Origin: Methanomassiliicoccales archaeon
GTDB lineage: Archaea > Thermoplasmatota > Thermoplasmata > Methanomassiliicoccales > UBA472
Reading direction: 5' to 3'
NCBI GenBank assembly: GCA_036504055.1
Contig: DASXVU010000034.1
Coordinates: 1-64,000 of the forward strand
DNA length: 64,000 nucleotides
Part shown: positions 35,728 to 43,906 of the stretch, one piece after another
Numbering within the stretch: position 1 is the stretch's first letter
Layout: the number at the start of each line of letters is the position of its first letter
The notes under the pieces: model-generated
What the model saw: only the letters and a program-made list of their open reading frames with translations
What the model was told of the DNA's origin: nothing
The model's database searches: none
Position numbers and translations under genes: made by a program

Positions 35728-37152
35728 CTACTTCGGTTTCTCACCGAACGCTTTCAGTCCGTTGCTCACCACCTCGCGCGCCTTGGGGTTGAAGATGTTG
35801 CTGAACACCACATGACGCGCTGTCTTGTTGTGGGCCAGCAGAGACATGAGCTCCAGCACGCCGGACTTGTTCTTCCAGGCGTTCAGATATGCGTCATAGC
35901 CCTGCTGTACCAATCCCTCCAGTTTGTCCTTGTCCTTGCTCCCTACGTACTCGTAGACGCGGTGGTTACGCTTCCATTCATCCGGCCCGATGGTCCCTTC
36001 CTTCTCCATCTGCTGCCAAAGCGGAGTTCCCACCAGATAGTCGAGGATGTTGATCTCTACAGCATGCGGCCTGAGCCGGGATATCATGTCGATGGTCTTT
36101 CTTATCTCCTCGTCCGATTCCACCGGCGCACCAAGTATGAACGAGGTGACAACGATCATGTCGGCCTCCTTTGCGTTCTCCACGGCGGAGACTATCTGGG
36201 CGGGCCTGATCTTCTTGTTGTAATAGTCGAGCACTGTCTCCGAGGCCGACTCGGCCCCGAAGTACATCACGTCGAATCCGGCCTTCTTCATGGTCCTAAG
36301 CATGGCCAGCGAAGCGTTGTTCACCCGACCCTCACAATAGAACCTCATCTTGATCCCCTTCTCGCGGATCAGGCTACATAACTTGTCCACCCGCTCCTCC
36401 TTGTGGGTGAAGTTGTCGTCCACCAGAACGGCGCTCCGATAGCCTTCGTCGTACAGCAATTGCATCTCGTTGACAACATTCTCAGCGCTGCGATAGCGCC
36501 ATCTCCTCAGCGAGAAGGCCGCGCATGAGCAGTACGAACAATTGAAGGGGCATCCCCGAGAGGTGGAGATAGTGGTGAACTTGCCGAAGGTCAGTGGAAT
36601 GCCCTGCATGGTGTATCCATACTCGACCCCGGAGAGCATTTTCCGGTCTGGCATCGGAAGGGCGTCGAGGTCCTCGATGATCGCGATCTGGTTCGAGATG
36701 TGCCTTCCCTCATCCAAATAGCTTATGCCAGCCACCTTGTCCGGCTTCCTGCCGGACTCGATGCAATCGAGCAGATCGACCATGGCCTGTTCTGCCTCCC
36801 CCTTGATGATGTAGTCTATGAACGGATATCCGCGCAGGATCGGTTCAGAGGCAAAGGTAGCGTGATAGCCTCCCAGGACGATCACTGTATCCGGGAGCCG
36901 CTCCGATACCTTTCGGATCGTTTCAATGGCCTTGAGAAAGGTGTGGGTGGAACAGTTCATCCCGAACACGTCCGGCTTTTCCCTCGCCACAAGCTCGACC
37001 AGCTGATCGCTTTCCATGTTCAGGCAGAAGGCGTCCACCACCTTGATGTCGTCATTGCGGTACTTTTTTACATTTGCCGCTATGTATAGAAGACCGAGCG
37101 GAGGCCATAGCTCAGCGGTCTTCCATGGTGGAGTTGTGAGAATTATCTTCAT
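35728..37152 (-). CDS. Cobalamin-binding radical SAM enzyme
   Basis: 474 residues. The N-terminal part is a B12-binding Rossmann domain (ENSEQ near FGMNCSTHTF and the IVLGGYHATF strand). The radical SAM core has the cluster motif RGCPFNCSYCSC (C-x3-C-x2-C), then the SAM-binding GGE-like region VLVDDNF and further strands. The C-terminal extension is about 140 residues. B12-radical SAM enzymes methylate or rearrange unactivated carbons; members near hopanoid or lipid genes exist, but nothing here identifies the substrate. The gene is divergent from the GNAT gene at 37284. Confidence 0.9.
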   Translation of the reverse strand: MKIILTTPPWKTAELWPPLGLLYIAANVKKYRNDDIKVVDAFCLNMESDQLVELVAREKPDVFGMNCSTHTFLKAIETIRKVSERLPDTVIVLGGYHATFASEPILRGYPFIDYIIKGEAEQAMVDLLDCIESGRKPDKVAGISYLDEGRHISNQIAIIEDLDALPMPDRKMLSGVEYGYTMQGIPLTFGKFTTISTSRGCPFNCSYCSCAAFSLRRWRYRSAENVVNEMQLLYDEGYRSAVLVDDNFTHKEERVDKLCSLIREKGIKMRFYCEGRVNNASLAMLRTMKKAGFDVMYFGAESASETVLDYYNKKIRPAQIVSAVENAKEADMIVVTSFILGAPVESDEEIRKTIDMISRLRPHAVEINILDYLVGTPLWQQMEKEGTIGPDEWKRNHRVYEYVGSKDKDKLEGLVQQGYDAYLNAWKNKSGVLELMSLLAHNKTARHVVFSNIFNPKAREVVSNGLKAFGEKPK

Positions 37153-37283
37153 GTCTTTCAGATCCCGACTTTTTTAGATCAAAATTGGCGCAAAGATAAT
37201 AGTGGTTTTTCCAGTCTAAAACATTTTGCCTTCCAATCTATGGCCAGAAATAGGTTAATAATGACCTATGATGAGATACCGGT

Positions 37284-37727
37284 ATGCATGGCCGGGTATT
37301 CGAGGTTAGGAAGGCCGTAAAGGAGGACTATGATATCATCATCGCTCTCTGGACCAATGCTGGATTGCACCATAAACCCTATGGAAGGGATTCCAGAGAA
37401 AACTTGGAAAGGGAGATGACAGACCCAGAGGTGGACTTCCTGGTAGCTTTGGAGGGAAATCATATCATCGGTTCGATCATAGGGACCAACGATGGCCGGA
37501 AGGGATGGGTGAACCGGCTGGCAGTTGACCTTGACCACAGAGGCATGGGCATCGCCGAGGACCTGGTGGAAATGATGGAGGATAGATTCAGATCCCGCTC
37601 GCTAAAGATCTTTTCCTGTCTGATCAATGCTGAGAACGGGCCGTCCCGATCACTATTCGAAAGGATCGGTTACGACCGTCACCCAGAGGTGTTGTACTAT
37701 TCAAAGAAGATCGACCCTGAGGTCTGA
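37284..37727 (+). CDS. GNAT-family N-acetyltransferase
   Basis: 147 residues with the RimI-like layout: VRKAVKEDYDIIIALWTNAG, the strand FLVALEGNHIIGSIIG, then GWVNRLAVDLDHRGMGIAEDLVEMMEDRF. The acetyl-CoA loop is R-G-M-G-I-A. The closing ENGPSRSLFERIGYDRHPEVLYYSKKI is typical. It should acetylate a small amine or a protein N-terminus. It stands alone with a divergent promoter region shared with the radical-SAM gene; the space holds an A/T-rich stretch around 37170-37260. Confidence 0.9.
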   Translation: MHGRVFEVRKAVKEDYDIIIALWTNAGLHHKPYGRDSRENLEREMTDPEVDFLVALEGNHIIGSIIGTNDGRKGWVNRLAVDLDHRGMGIAEDLVEMMEDRFRSRSLKIFSCLINAENGPSRSLFERIGYDRHPEVLYYSKKIDPEV

Positions 37728-37789
37728 AGCGACAATTATCATGTCATGGAAAACGAGGGAACAATATATCTCCGGATAAGGCAAATCAC

Positions 37790-40540
37790 ATGGGAATGCC
37801 CGAACCCCAGGCTTCATCCATCAGAATCCTGGTTGTAGATGATGAGACAACCCTTCTAGAGATAGCCCGGGAGTTCCTGGAACAGGTTCCAGAGTTCACC
37901 GTCGATGTGGAAGCGTCCCCGCTCAAGGCGCTTCAGAGGCTTGCCTCCAATAGCTATGATGCAGTCGTTTCAGACTACCAGATGCCAGGACTGGACGGCG
38001 TCCAATTCCTGAAGACCCTCCGCTCCCAAGGAAACGATATCCCTTTCATCCTTCTCACCGGCAAAGGTCGGGAGGAGGTGGCAATGGAAGCGCTCAACAA
38101 CGGAGCGGACTATTACCTTCAGAAAGGTGTCCAGGTCAGGCCGCTCTTTGCCGAACTGACCAACATGCTACGGCGAAGCGTCGAGCACATGAGGAATGGA
38201 CAGGCGATCAAGGAGAGCGAAATAAAGTATCGAAGGCTGTTCAATAGTAGCCGCGATGCAATAATGGTCTGGAGGCTGGACGACGAAAGTCACTTGGTCG
38301 ATGTCAACGAGAGAGCGTGCTCGCTGCTGGAGTATTCCCACAATGAGCTTCTCGACATGAACAGGACCGTTCTCTTGGCACCAGAATACAGCGATGCGGG
38401 ATTTGCTCCCAAGGGGCCGCTCATTGACAAAAGGGAGACCTCCGTCGAACTGACATTGGTCTCCAGATCCGGCGAAATGATCCCCAGTATGGTGAAGACC
38501 AATGTCGTGGAGATCCAGGGGGTCGGTCACGCCATCTCCATCGTCCTCGACCAGCGGGAAAGGCACCGTTCCGAGAAGGAAGCGAAGGAACGGGAGGCGA
38601 GGTTCCGAGCGATCTTTGAGAATTCCGCCACCGGGATCGCTCTGGAGGACTCGGACCGGAGGATCCTGGAATGCAATCAGGCATTGGGCCGGACATTCCA
38701 TAGGAAGTGCGAGGATCTCCGGGGGACCATAGCCTACGACCTTATGGACCCAGAGAGGGCGAAGGACGACCGGATCGAGTTCGACCACCTAATGAACGGT
38801 GAGCTGGACCAATACACCAGGGAAAACCAGTATCGGGACAAGGACGGGTCTGCCATCTGGGCCAACGTGCATTTCTCCCGGATCAGGGATAACGGAAGGA
38901 ACCTGGCCCTCGCCATGGTCGAGGACGTGACCAAGAAAAGGCAGGCGGAGAACATCCAATCTTCCCTCTACCAGATATCCCAGGCGACCGTGTCATCGCC
39001 GAACCTGGATGCGCTCTATGGCAGCATCCATCAGATACTGTCCGGGCTTATGCCGGCCAAGAATTTCTTCATCGGCCTGGTGGCGGACGACAACGAATCG
39101 ATGACCTTCCCTTACTTCGTGGACGAGAGGGACCCAAATCCTGGCAGGGTTTGCAGGTGCAGGACCACGTCCAATTACGTGATCCGGACCGGCAAGCCCC
39201 TTTTCATGGACAAGGGCCTCTGGGCCAAGCTGATCGCCGAAGGAGAGATCGTGCCATCCGGATCCTTGCCCATCCAGTGGATGGGTGCCCCTCTGAAGGT
39301 CGGAGGGAGGACCATAGGGGTTATGGTGGTCCAGAACTACACTGGGACCGTCACATACACCAATCTTGACCTGGATATTCTGATGTTCGTTTCCGACCAC
39401 GTGGCTTTGGCAATCGATCTCAAGAGATCGGAGGAGGCGCTGAGGGAGAGCGAACGTAAGGTTTCCACCTTGATGGGTAACCTGCCCGGTATGGCTTACC
39501 GGTGTCGGAATGACAGGGAATGGACCATGGAATTCGTTTCCGAAGGCTGCCGGATACTTACTGGCTATCCGCCCCAGGACCTCATCGGTAACAAAATCCT
39601 AAGCTATAAGGACCTGATCCACCCGGAAGATCGAAAACTGGTGTCGGATGAAGTGACAAAGGGCGTGGATGGAAGAACCCAGTTCCACGTGGAGTACCGA
39701 ATTATGGCAAGGGACGGGGCCGTCAGATGGGTTTGGGAGCGAGGGTGCCCGGTGTTCGACGGGGCTGGGGGATTCGTAGGCCTGGAAGGATTCATCACCG
39801 ATGTGTCCATGAGGAAGAAGGCCCAGGAGGACGTGGGACTGGCTAACAGGAAGCTCACCTTGCTCGGGGATCTGACCAGGCATGACGTGCTCAATCGGGT
39901 CACCATGCTGTCCGGATACCTGGAGCTCATCAACAAGAACGAAAAGGACGAAAAGTTGCGTCGCTATGCGGAGAAAGCTGCGATAGCGGCTCGCTCCATA
40001 GGGGAGCAGATGGAATTCATAAAGGAATACCAGGGAGTGGGGATCGGGGAACCGGAATGGGTCGACATGGACCCTCTGGTGGGCAGGGCAGTATCAAAGA
40101 CCGATCTGGGCATCATCGGCATCTCTCATGATCTGGAAGGACTGTCCGTTTTCGCCGATCCGATGATAGAAAAAGTATTCTGCAACCTCATGGAGAACTC
40201 GGTGAAGCATGGCATGACAGTCTCTCGAATCACGATCACCTATCTCAGAGGGAACGATTCAGTGGAGATCTATTTCAGGGACGACGGGAACGGCATCCCA
40301 TCGGACACGAAGGGGCAGTTGTTCGATAGGAGCTACAAGCGCAGGCTAGGCCACGGCATGAACTTCGTTCAAGAGGTGCTTCGAATAACAGGAATGGAGA
40401 TAGACGAGATCGGCCTTCCCGGAAAAGGAGCGCTGTTCCGCATCAAGGTGCCGACTGGATGCTATCGTTTCAAGGAAGAGGTCAGTAAAAGTTATATGAG
40501 CGACACCTCCGTTATCGACCAAGGGAGGGCCGAGAAATAA
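37790..40540 (+). CDS. Hybrid histidine kinase: REC-PAS-PAS-GAF-PAS-HisKA-HATPase
   Basis: 916 residues, soluble. Order by eye: REC at about 12-125 (phospho-acceptor Asp in VVSDYQMPG), PAS at about 145-260 and 270-385, GAF at about 390-540, PAS at about 550-675, then a dimerisation/phospho-transfer box LTRHDVLNRVTMLSGYLEL (His about residue 699), and a HATPase with NLMENSVKHG and DDGNGIPSD. The N-terminal receiver makes it an intracellular signal relay that could take phosphate from another kinase. The final ATPase helix is followed by a short tail. The USP gene overlaps its stop by one base, implying a functional link. Confidence 0.93.
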   Translation: MGMPEPQASSIRILVVDDETTLLEIAREFLEQVPEFTVDVEASPLKALQRLASNSYDAVVSDYQMPGLDGVQFLKTLRSQGNDIPFILLTGKGREEVAMEALNNGADYYLQKGVQVRPLFAELTNMLRRSVEHMRNGQAIKESEIKYRRLFNSSRDAIMVWRLDDESHLVDVNERACSLLEYSHNELLDMNRTVLLAPEYSDAGFAPKGPLIDKRETSVELTLVSRSGEMIPSMVKTNVVEIQGVGHAISIVLDQRERHRSEKEAKEREARFRAIFENSATGIALEDSDRRILECNQALGRTFHRKCEDLRGTIAYDLMDPERAKDDRIEFDHLMNGELDQYTRENQYRDKDGSAIWANVHFSRIRDNGRNLALAMVEDVTKKRQAENIQSSLYQISQATVSSPNLDALYGSIHQILSGLMPAKNFFIGLVADDNESMTFPYFVDERDPNPGRVCRCRTTSNYVIRTGKPLFMDKGLWAKLIAEGEIVPSGSLPIQWMGAPLKVGGRTIGVMVVQNYTGTVTYTNLDLDILMFVSDHVALAIDLKRSEEALRESERKVSTLMGNLPGMAYRCRNDREWTMEFVSEGCRILTGYPPQDLIGNKILSYKDLIHPEDRKLVSDEVTKGVDGRTQFHVEYRIMARDGAVRWVWERGCPVFDGAGGFVGLEGFITDVSMRKKAQEDVGLANRKLTLLGDLTRHDVLNRVTMLSGYLELINKNEKDEKLRRYAEKAAIAARSIGEQMEFIKEYQGVGIGEPEWVDMDPLVGRAVSKTDLGIIGISHDLEGLSVFADPMIEKVFCNLMENSVKHGMTVSRITITYLRGNDSVEIYFRDDGNGIPSDTKGQLFDRSYKRRLGHGMNFVQEVLRITGMEIDEIGLPGKGALFRIKVPTGCYRFKEEVSKSYMSDTSVIDQGRAEK

Positions 40541-40929
40541 TGTATGTCATCCTGGCCATCGATGCACAATCATTCTCCAGCAAGACGGCGAAGTATGCCA
40601 TAGAATATGCGAAGGCCATAGGACTGGACCTGCTTGTCATGTCGGTCCTGAGCAAGAAGGACATGGAGGAGAACCCTCGGCTCGTCAAGTTCACAATGAT
40701 AGTCATGTCCCGCATAAAGACGGAGGCAGGGGATGAAGGGGTAGAGGCAAAGACCTTGCTTGAAAAAGGATCGCCTATGGAGATCATCCTCATCGAGGCG
40801 GACCGGATCGGTGCAAAGGCCATCATTCTCGGCCCGACCGCCAAGACCGGCTTGGACAAGTTCATGATCGGCAGCGTCTCCGAGGGACTTATCAAGGCAG
40901 CGAAGTGCCCTGTCGTGATCGTGAAATGA
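40540..40929 (+). CDS. Universal stress protein (UspA family)
   Basis: 129 residues. It begins MYVILAIDAQSFSSKTAKYAIEYA and ends with GPTAKTGLDKFMIGSVSEGLIKAAKCPVVIV, the Usp nucleotide-binding pattern in relaxed form. The start codon overlaps the sensor kinase stop (TAATG), so the two are translationally coupled, which suggests it works in the same stress pathway. A second, similar USP gene follows within about 155 bases, so this is a recent local pair. Confidence 0.9.
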   Translation: MYVILAIDAQSFSSKTAKYAIEYAKAIGLDLLVMSVLSKKDMEENPRLVKFTMIVMSRIKTEAGDEGVEAKTLLEKGSPMEIILIEADRIGAKAIILGPTAKTGLDKFMIGSVSEGLIKAAKCPVVIVK

Positions 40930-41083
40930 TCCGCACTGAACGGTATCGAGCATAGGTTCGCCTGCTGCCGAACCTGCCAGTCATGAATGCTGGATACAGC
41001 TCTCCGCTGAGCTATCTCCAAAATGTAATTTGAAAAGTTATATCGGAGGGCTCGCCAATCGCTACCCGTAGGAAGGTGGCGAT

Positions 41084-41473
41084 ACGAACATTCTATTGGC
41101 AACGGACGGGAAAGAACACTCGGCCAAGGCCGTCAGGTACGCTTTCGACCATGCGAAGGACCATAAGGCTACACTTTTCGTGGTGTTCGTTGTAAGCCCC
41201 AAGGCGGATGAGGACAAGGAACGCATGATAAGGCTAGGCCTGGACGAGCTGGACCGCCTCAAGGACATGGCCACCAAGGAAGGTATCGATGTAAAGACCC
41301 TTCTCGAGGCGGGATCACCCTACGATACGATCCTTAAGGTCTCGGACCGGGTGAGCGCTAACGAGATCGTGGTCGGAACGTCTGGTAAGACGGTCATCGA
41401 CCGGGTCCTCATCGGCAGTGTCTCAGAATACATAGTGCGGAATGCCCGATGCACCGTCATCGTCGTCCGGTAA
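41084..41473 (+). CDS. Universal stress protein, start codon unusual (ACG or TTG)
   Basis: The 125-residue core from TTG 41096 starts ATDGKEHSAKAVRYAFDHA, which lacks the expected first strand. In-frame codons upstream read T-N-I-L-L, so NILLATDG matches the family. There is no ATG, GTG or TTG before the TAG at 41069, but ACG 41084 follows a GGAAGGTGG ribosome site at ideal distance. I therefore propose an ACG start; TTG 41096 is the conservative one. The ATP-type motif GTSGKTVIDRVLIGSVSE is present. It is convergent with the hydrogenase-like cluster. Confidence 0.85.
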   Translation, partial: TNILLATDGKEHSAKAVRYAFDHAKDHKATLFVVFVVSPKADEDKERMIRLGLDELDRLKDMATKEGIDVKTLLEAGSPYDTILKVSDRVSANEIVVGTSGKTVIDRVLIGSVSEYIVRNARCTVIVVR

Positions 41474-41484
41474 GCTTCTTCCGA

Positions 41485-41991
41485 TCAGGATCTGAGATTC
41501 GATGTCGGATCGCCGGTCTTGATCATTCTTGATTCCATGATGTCCAACGCCACCATGATCCCTTGGATGATCGCCTGGGGCCGGGGCGGACACCCAGGTA
41601 TGAAGACATCGACCGGCACCACCGAGTTCACCCCGTTCGAGCATGCATAGGTATCCGCGAACAGGCCGCCGCTTATGGCACAGACCCCCATTGCCACCAC
41701 GATCTTGGGGGTCGGCGTGGCCTTGTATGTCTGGAGAAGCGCATGCTCCATATTGCGTGTGACCGGACCAGTGACCAAAAGCATGTCCGCGAATCGGGGC
41801 GAGGCGACGATGTGCAGACCGAACCGCTCTATGTCATAGATGGCGTTGGTGAGCGCGTTCACCTCGACCTCGCAGGCATTGCACGAGCCGGCATCCACTT
41901 CCCGGATCGAGAGTGAGCGGCCCAGCACCTTCTTTATCCTCTGGTCCAAGTGCCGCCCCAACACCTCTACTTCCTCACTGTTTTCGGTCAA
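41485..41991 (-). CDS. hyfI: Hydrogenase-4/complex I small subunit (HyfI/NuoB-like)
   Basis: 168 residues. The proximal [4Fe-4S] (N2-type) ligands are all present: GSCNACE gives the first pair, GVCAISGG the third and PGCPPRP the fourth cysteine. The rest follows the NuoB/HycG fold (IVASPRFADMLLVTGPVTRNM). It should pass electrons between the ferredoxin-like subunit and the large subunit. It is the last gene of a seven-gene run and overlaps the ferredoxin gene by 17 bases. Confidence 0.94.
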   Translation of the reverse strand: MTENSEEVEVLGRHLDQRIKKVLGRSLSIREVDAGSCNACEVEVNALTNAIYDIERFGLHIVASPRFADMLLVTGPVTRNMEHALLQTYKATPTPKIVVAMGVCAISGGLFADTYACSNGVNSVVPVDVFIPGCPPRPQAIIQGIMVALDIMESRMIKTGDPTSNLRS

Positions 41992-42310
41992 TCCGGTACA
42001 CCACCTTAAGGTTCTGAGCGTCCTTAGCGGCCAGCTCGAACTTCTTTGACATCTTGATCGCCTGTTCCGGGCAATGTCTGGCGCACTCGCCGCAGAAGAT
42101 GCATTTGCCCATGTCGATGGATATGGTGCTGTAGCCTTCGTCTATGGCTCCGGTGGGGCATACCCCCACACAGCCCTTGTCCATCCGGCAGAGGTGGACA
42201 TCGACCTCGGGCATCCCCATATGACCGTCGTAGGGCGTGTAGGGCCGATCCGGGTAATCGATGGTCACAACGCCTTTCTTCATCACTCCATTGGTGTACC
42301 ATCTGAACAT
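41975..42310 (-). CDS. hyfH: Two-cluster ferredoxin subunit (HyfH/NuoI-like), altered first cluster
   Basis: 111 residues, cytoplasmic. Cluster motif 2 is complete: residues 70-80, C-x2-C-x2-C-x3-C-P. Cluster motif 1 is C41-x2-D44-x2-C47-x3-C51-P, so the second ligand cysteine is Asp (GAC at 42179-42181). The same C-x2-D-x2-C pattern is known from Pyrococcus furiosus ferredoxin, where Asp binds the [4Fe-4S] cluster and changes its potential. The subunit is shorter than NuoI and should feed electrons to HyfI. It sits nine bases after hyfG and overlaps hyfI. Confidence 0.92.
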   Translation of the reverse strand: MFRWYTNGVMKKGVVTIDYPDRPYTPYDGHMGMPEVDVHLCRMDKGCVGVCPTGAIDEGYSTISIDMGKCIFCGECARHCPEQAIKMSKKFELAAKDAQNLKVVYRIDRKQ

Positions 42311-42319
42311 TTTCTCACC

Positions 42320-43906
42320 TCACAGGTCATTCCCAGCATAGGAGAGGCTGAGGCTCTTGTTCACCAACGGGAAGTCCGGGACTATGTTCCCCAGTACCGC
42401 AAACTCGATCGCCAGCCAGTTGCTGAACGATGGGTCCCGGACCTTGTGACGGAACGGCACTCCCTGCCCGGCCATGATCCAGTGCATCGCCTCACCGCGA
42501 GGGGCTTCGACCAGACCCATCCCCACCTTCCTCTCTGGCACATCGCCAATCTTTACGGCTATCTCCGAGCCCTTCATCAGGTCAAGCGCCTGCTCGATGA
42601 TGCTCACCGACTCGTTGATCTCGTCGATCCTTACCTTCGTTCTGGCCAGTATGTCTCCCTCCCGGTAAACTGGCACCGTGAAGCTAATGTGCTTGTATGC
42701 TGCATATGGATGGTCTCGCCTGACATCCCGGTCTACACCGCTCCCGCGGGCCGCCGGCCCCACCAGGTCCATGTTCTTGGCGATATCATAGGAGATCGTC
42801 CCAGTGACCTCGATCCGGTCCATTAGCGAGGGCATGTCGTTTATCATGGACACCCATTCGGAGAGCTCCAGCTTCGTCTTGACCAGGGTGGACTCGAGCT
42901 TGACCGCCTGCTCCTTGCTGATGTCCTTCCGAACGCCGCCCAGAGCGTTGACCGAGCGCAAGAATCGGCTCCCGGTAAGCCAATCGTTCAGGTCCATAAT
43001 GCGTTCCTTGAGGATGTAGGCCTGCTGCGCACCGACGTTGAAGGCGGTGTCCAATGCGATCCCGCCCAGGTCACCAAGGTGATTGTATATGCGCTCCAGT
43101 TCCAGCATCGTGGTCCTTATGTTCTCCGCCCTTTCGGGCACCTGGACCCCGGCTATCGATTCCAGGGCCTGACAGTAGGCGGTCGAATGGGCAAAGCCGT
43201 TGTCCCCCGATATCCGCTCCGCCAGGAAAGTGCCGCGGTGGTAGGAGGTGGATTCGGACAACTTCTCCACGCCGCGGTGGACATAGCCCATCCGGATCTC
43301 CAGATTGATGATCGGTTCGCCAGCGACACTGAATCGGAAGTGTCCCGGCTCGATGACTCCCGCATGGACCGGACCGACCGGTATGACGAACACCCCCTCC
43401 CCTTCGACCGGGCGATAGGGATAATCGGTCTTGATCCTCTCCACCTTCGACTCTATGTCGAAGTCCTTGCGCAGGGGATAATAACCAAGGGGCCAGTCAT
43501 CCCAAAGCACCAAGGGCCTGGGGTCTGGATGGCCGAGGGCGGTTATTCCGAACATGTCCATGATCTCGCGTTCGTACCAGTAGGCGGCAAATACCTCGGA
43601 GGTCAGCGTGCGGTAGGCGGGCAAGGACTCATCGATCTTCGTTGCCAGGGTAAGGAACAGGTCCTTCTTGGGAAGGGAGAATATGGTATAGAGGCAGAAG
43701 TTCGATGTGAACTCCCGCTCATCGGTGGCATGCTGCGAGATCAGGGTCACATGGTAGCGCCGGTTCAGATGGGCCACCATGTTGAGGAGCGAGTCCTTGG
43801 TCACATCGATACGCAGGTTCTTGCCCTCGAACGATGTGGAGGTCACCCCGACGGCGACGTTCGGCGGCAGGTCCTCCACGATCTCGGTCAGATACTCTTC
43901 GCTCAT
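42320..43906 (-). CDS. hyfG: Large subunit (HyfG/NuoCD-like) lacking the Ni-Fe ligands
   Basis: 528 residues, NuoC fused to NuoD/hydrogenase large subunit. The NuoC part (1-165) contains WYEREIMDMFG and LWDDWPLGYYPLRKDF. The large-subunit part begins FVIPVGPVHAGVIEPGHFRF and GYVHRGVEKL, as in hydrogenase-4. At the first Ni site, residues 232-239 read ISGDNGFA where HycE has VCGICGFA; at the second, the C-terminus reads SLSLSYAGNDL in place of SLDPCYSCTDR. All four Ni-binding cysteines are thus gone. The protein also ends early at that point, so there is no C-terminal maturation peptide. It fits Ehr complexes, not hydrogenases. Confidence 0.92.
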   Translation of the reverse strand: MSEEYLTEIVEDLPPNVAVGVTSTSFEGKNLRIDVTKDSLLNMVAHLNRRYHVTLISQHATDEREFTSNFCLYTIFSLPKKDLFLTLATKIDESLPAYRTLTSEVFAAYWYEREIMDMFGITALGHPDPRPLVLWDDWPLGYYPLRKDFDIESKVERIKTDYPYRPVEGEGVFVIPVGPVHAGVIEPGHFRFSVAGEPIINLEIRMGYVHRGVEKLSESTSYHRGTFLAERISGDNGFAHSTAYCQALESIAGVQVPERAENIRTTMLELERIYNHLGDLGGIALDTAFNVGAQQAYILKERIMDLNDWLTGSRFLRSVNALGGVRKDISKEQAVKLESTLVKTKLELSEWVSMINDMPSLMDRIEVTGTISYDIAKNMDLVGPAARGSGVDRDVRRDHPYAAYKHISFTVPVYREGDILARTKVRIDEINESVSIIEQALDLMKGSEIAVKIGDVPERKVGMGLVEAPRGEAMHWIMAGQGVPFRHKVRDPSFSNWLAIEFAVLGNIVPDFPLVNKSLSLSYAGNDL

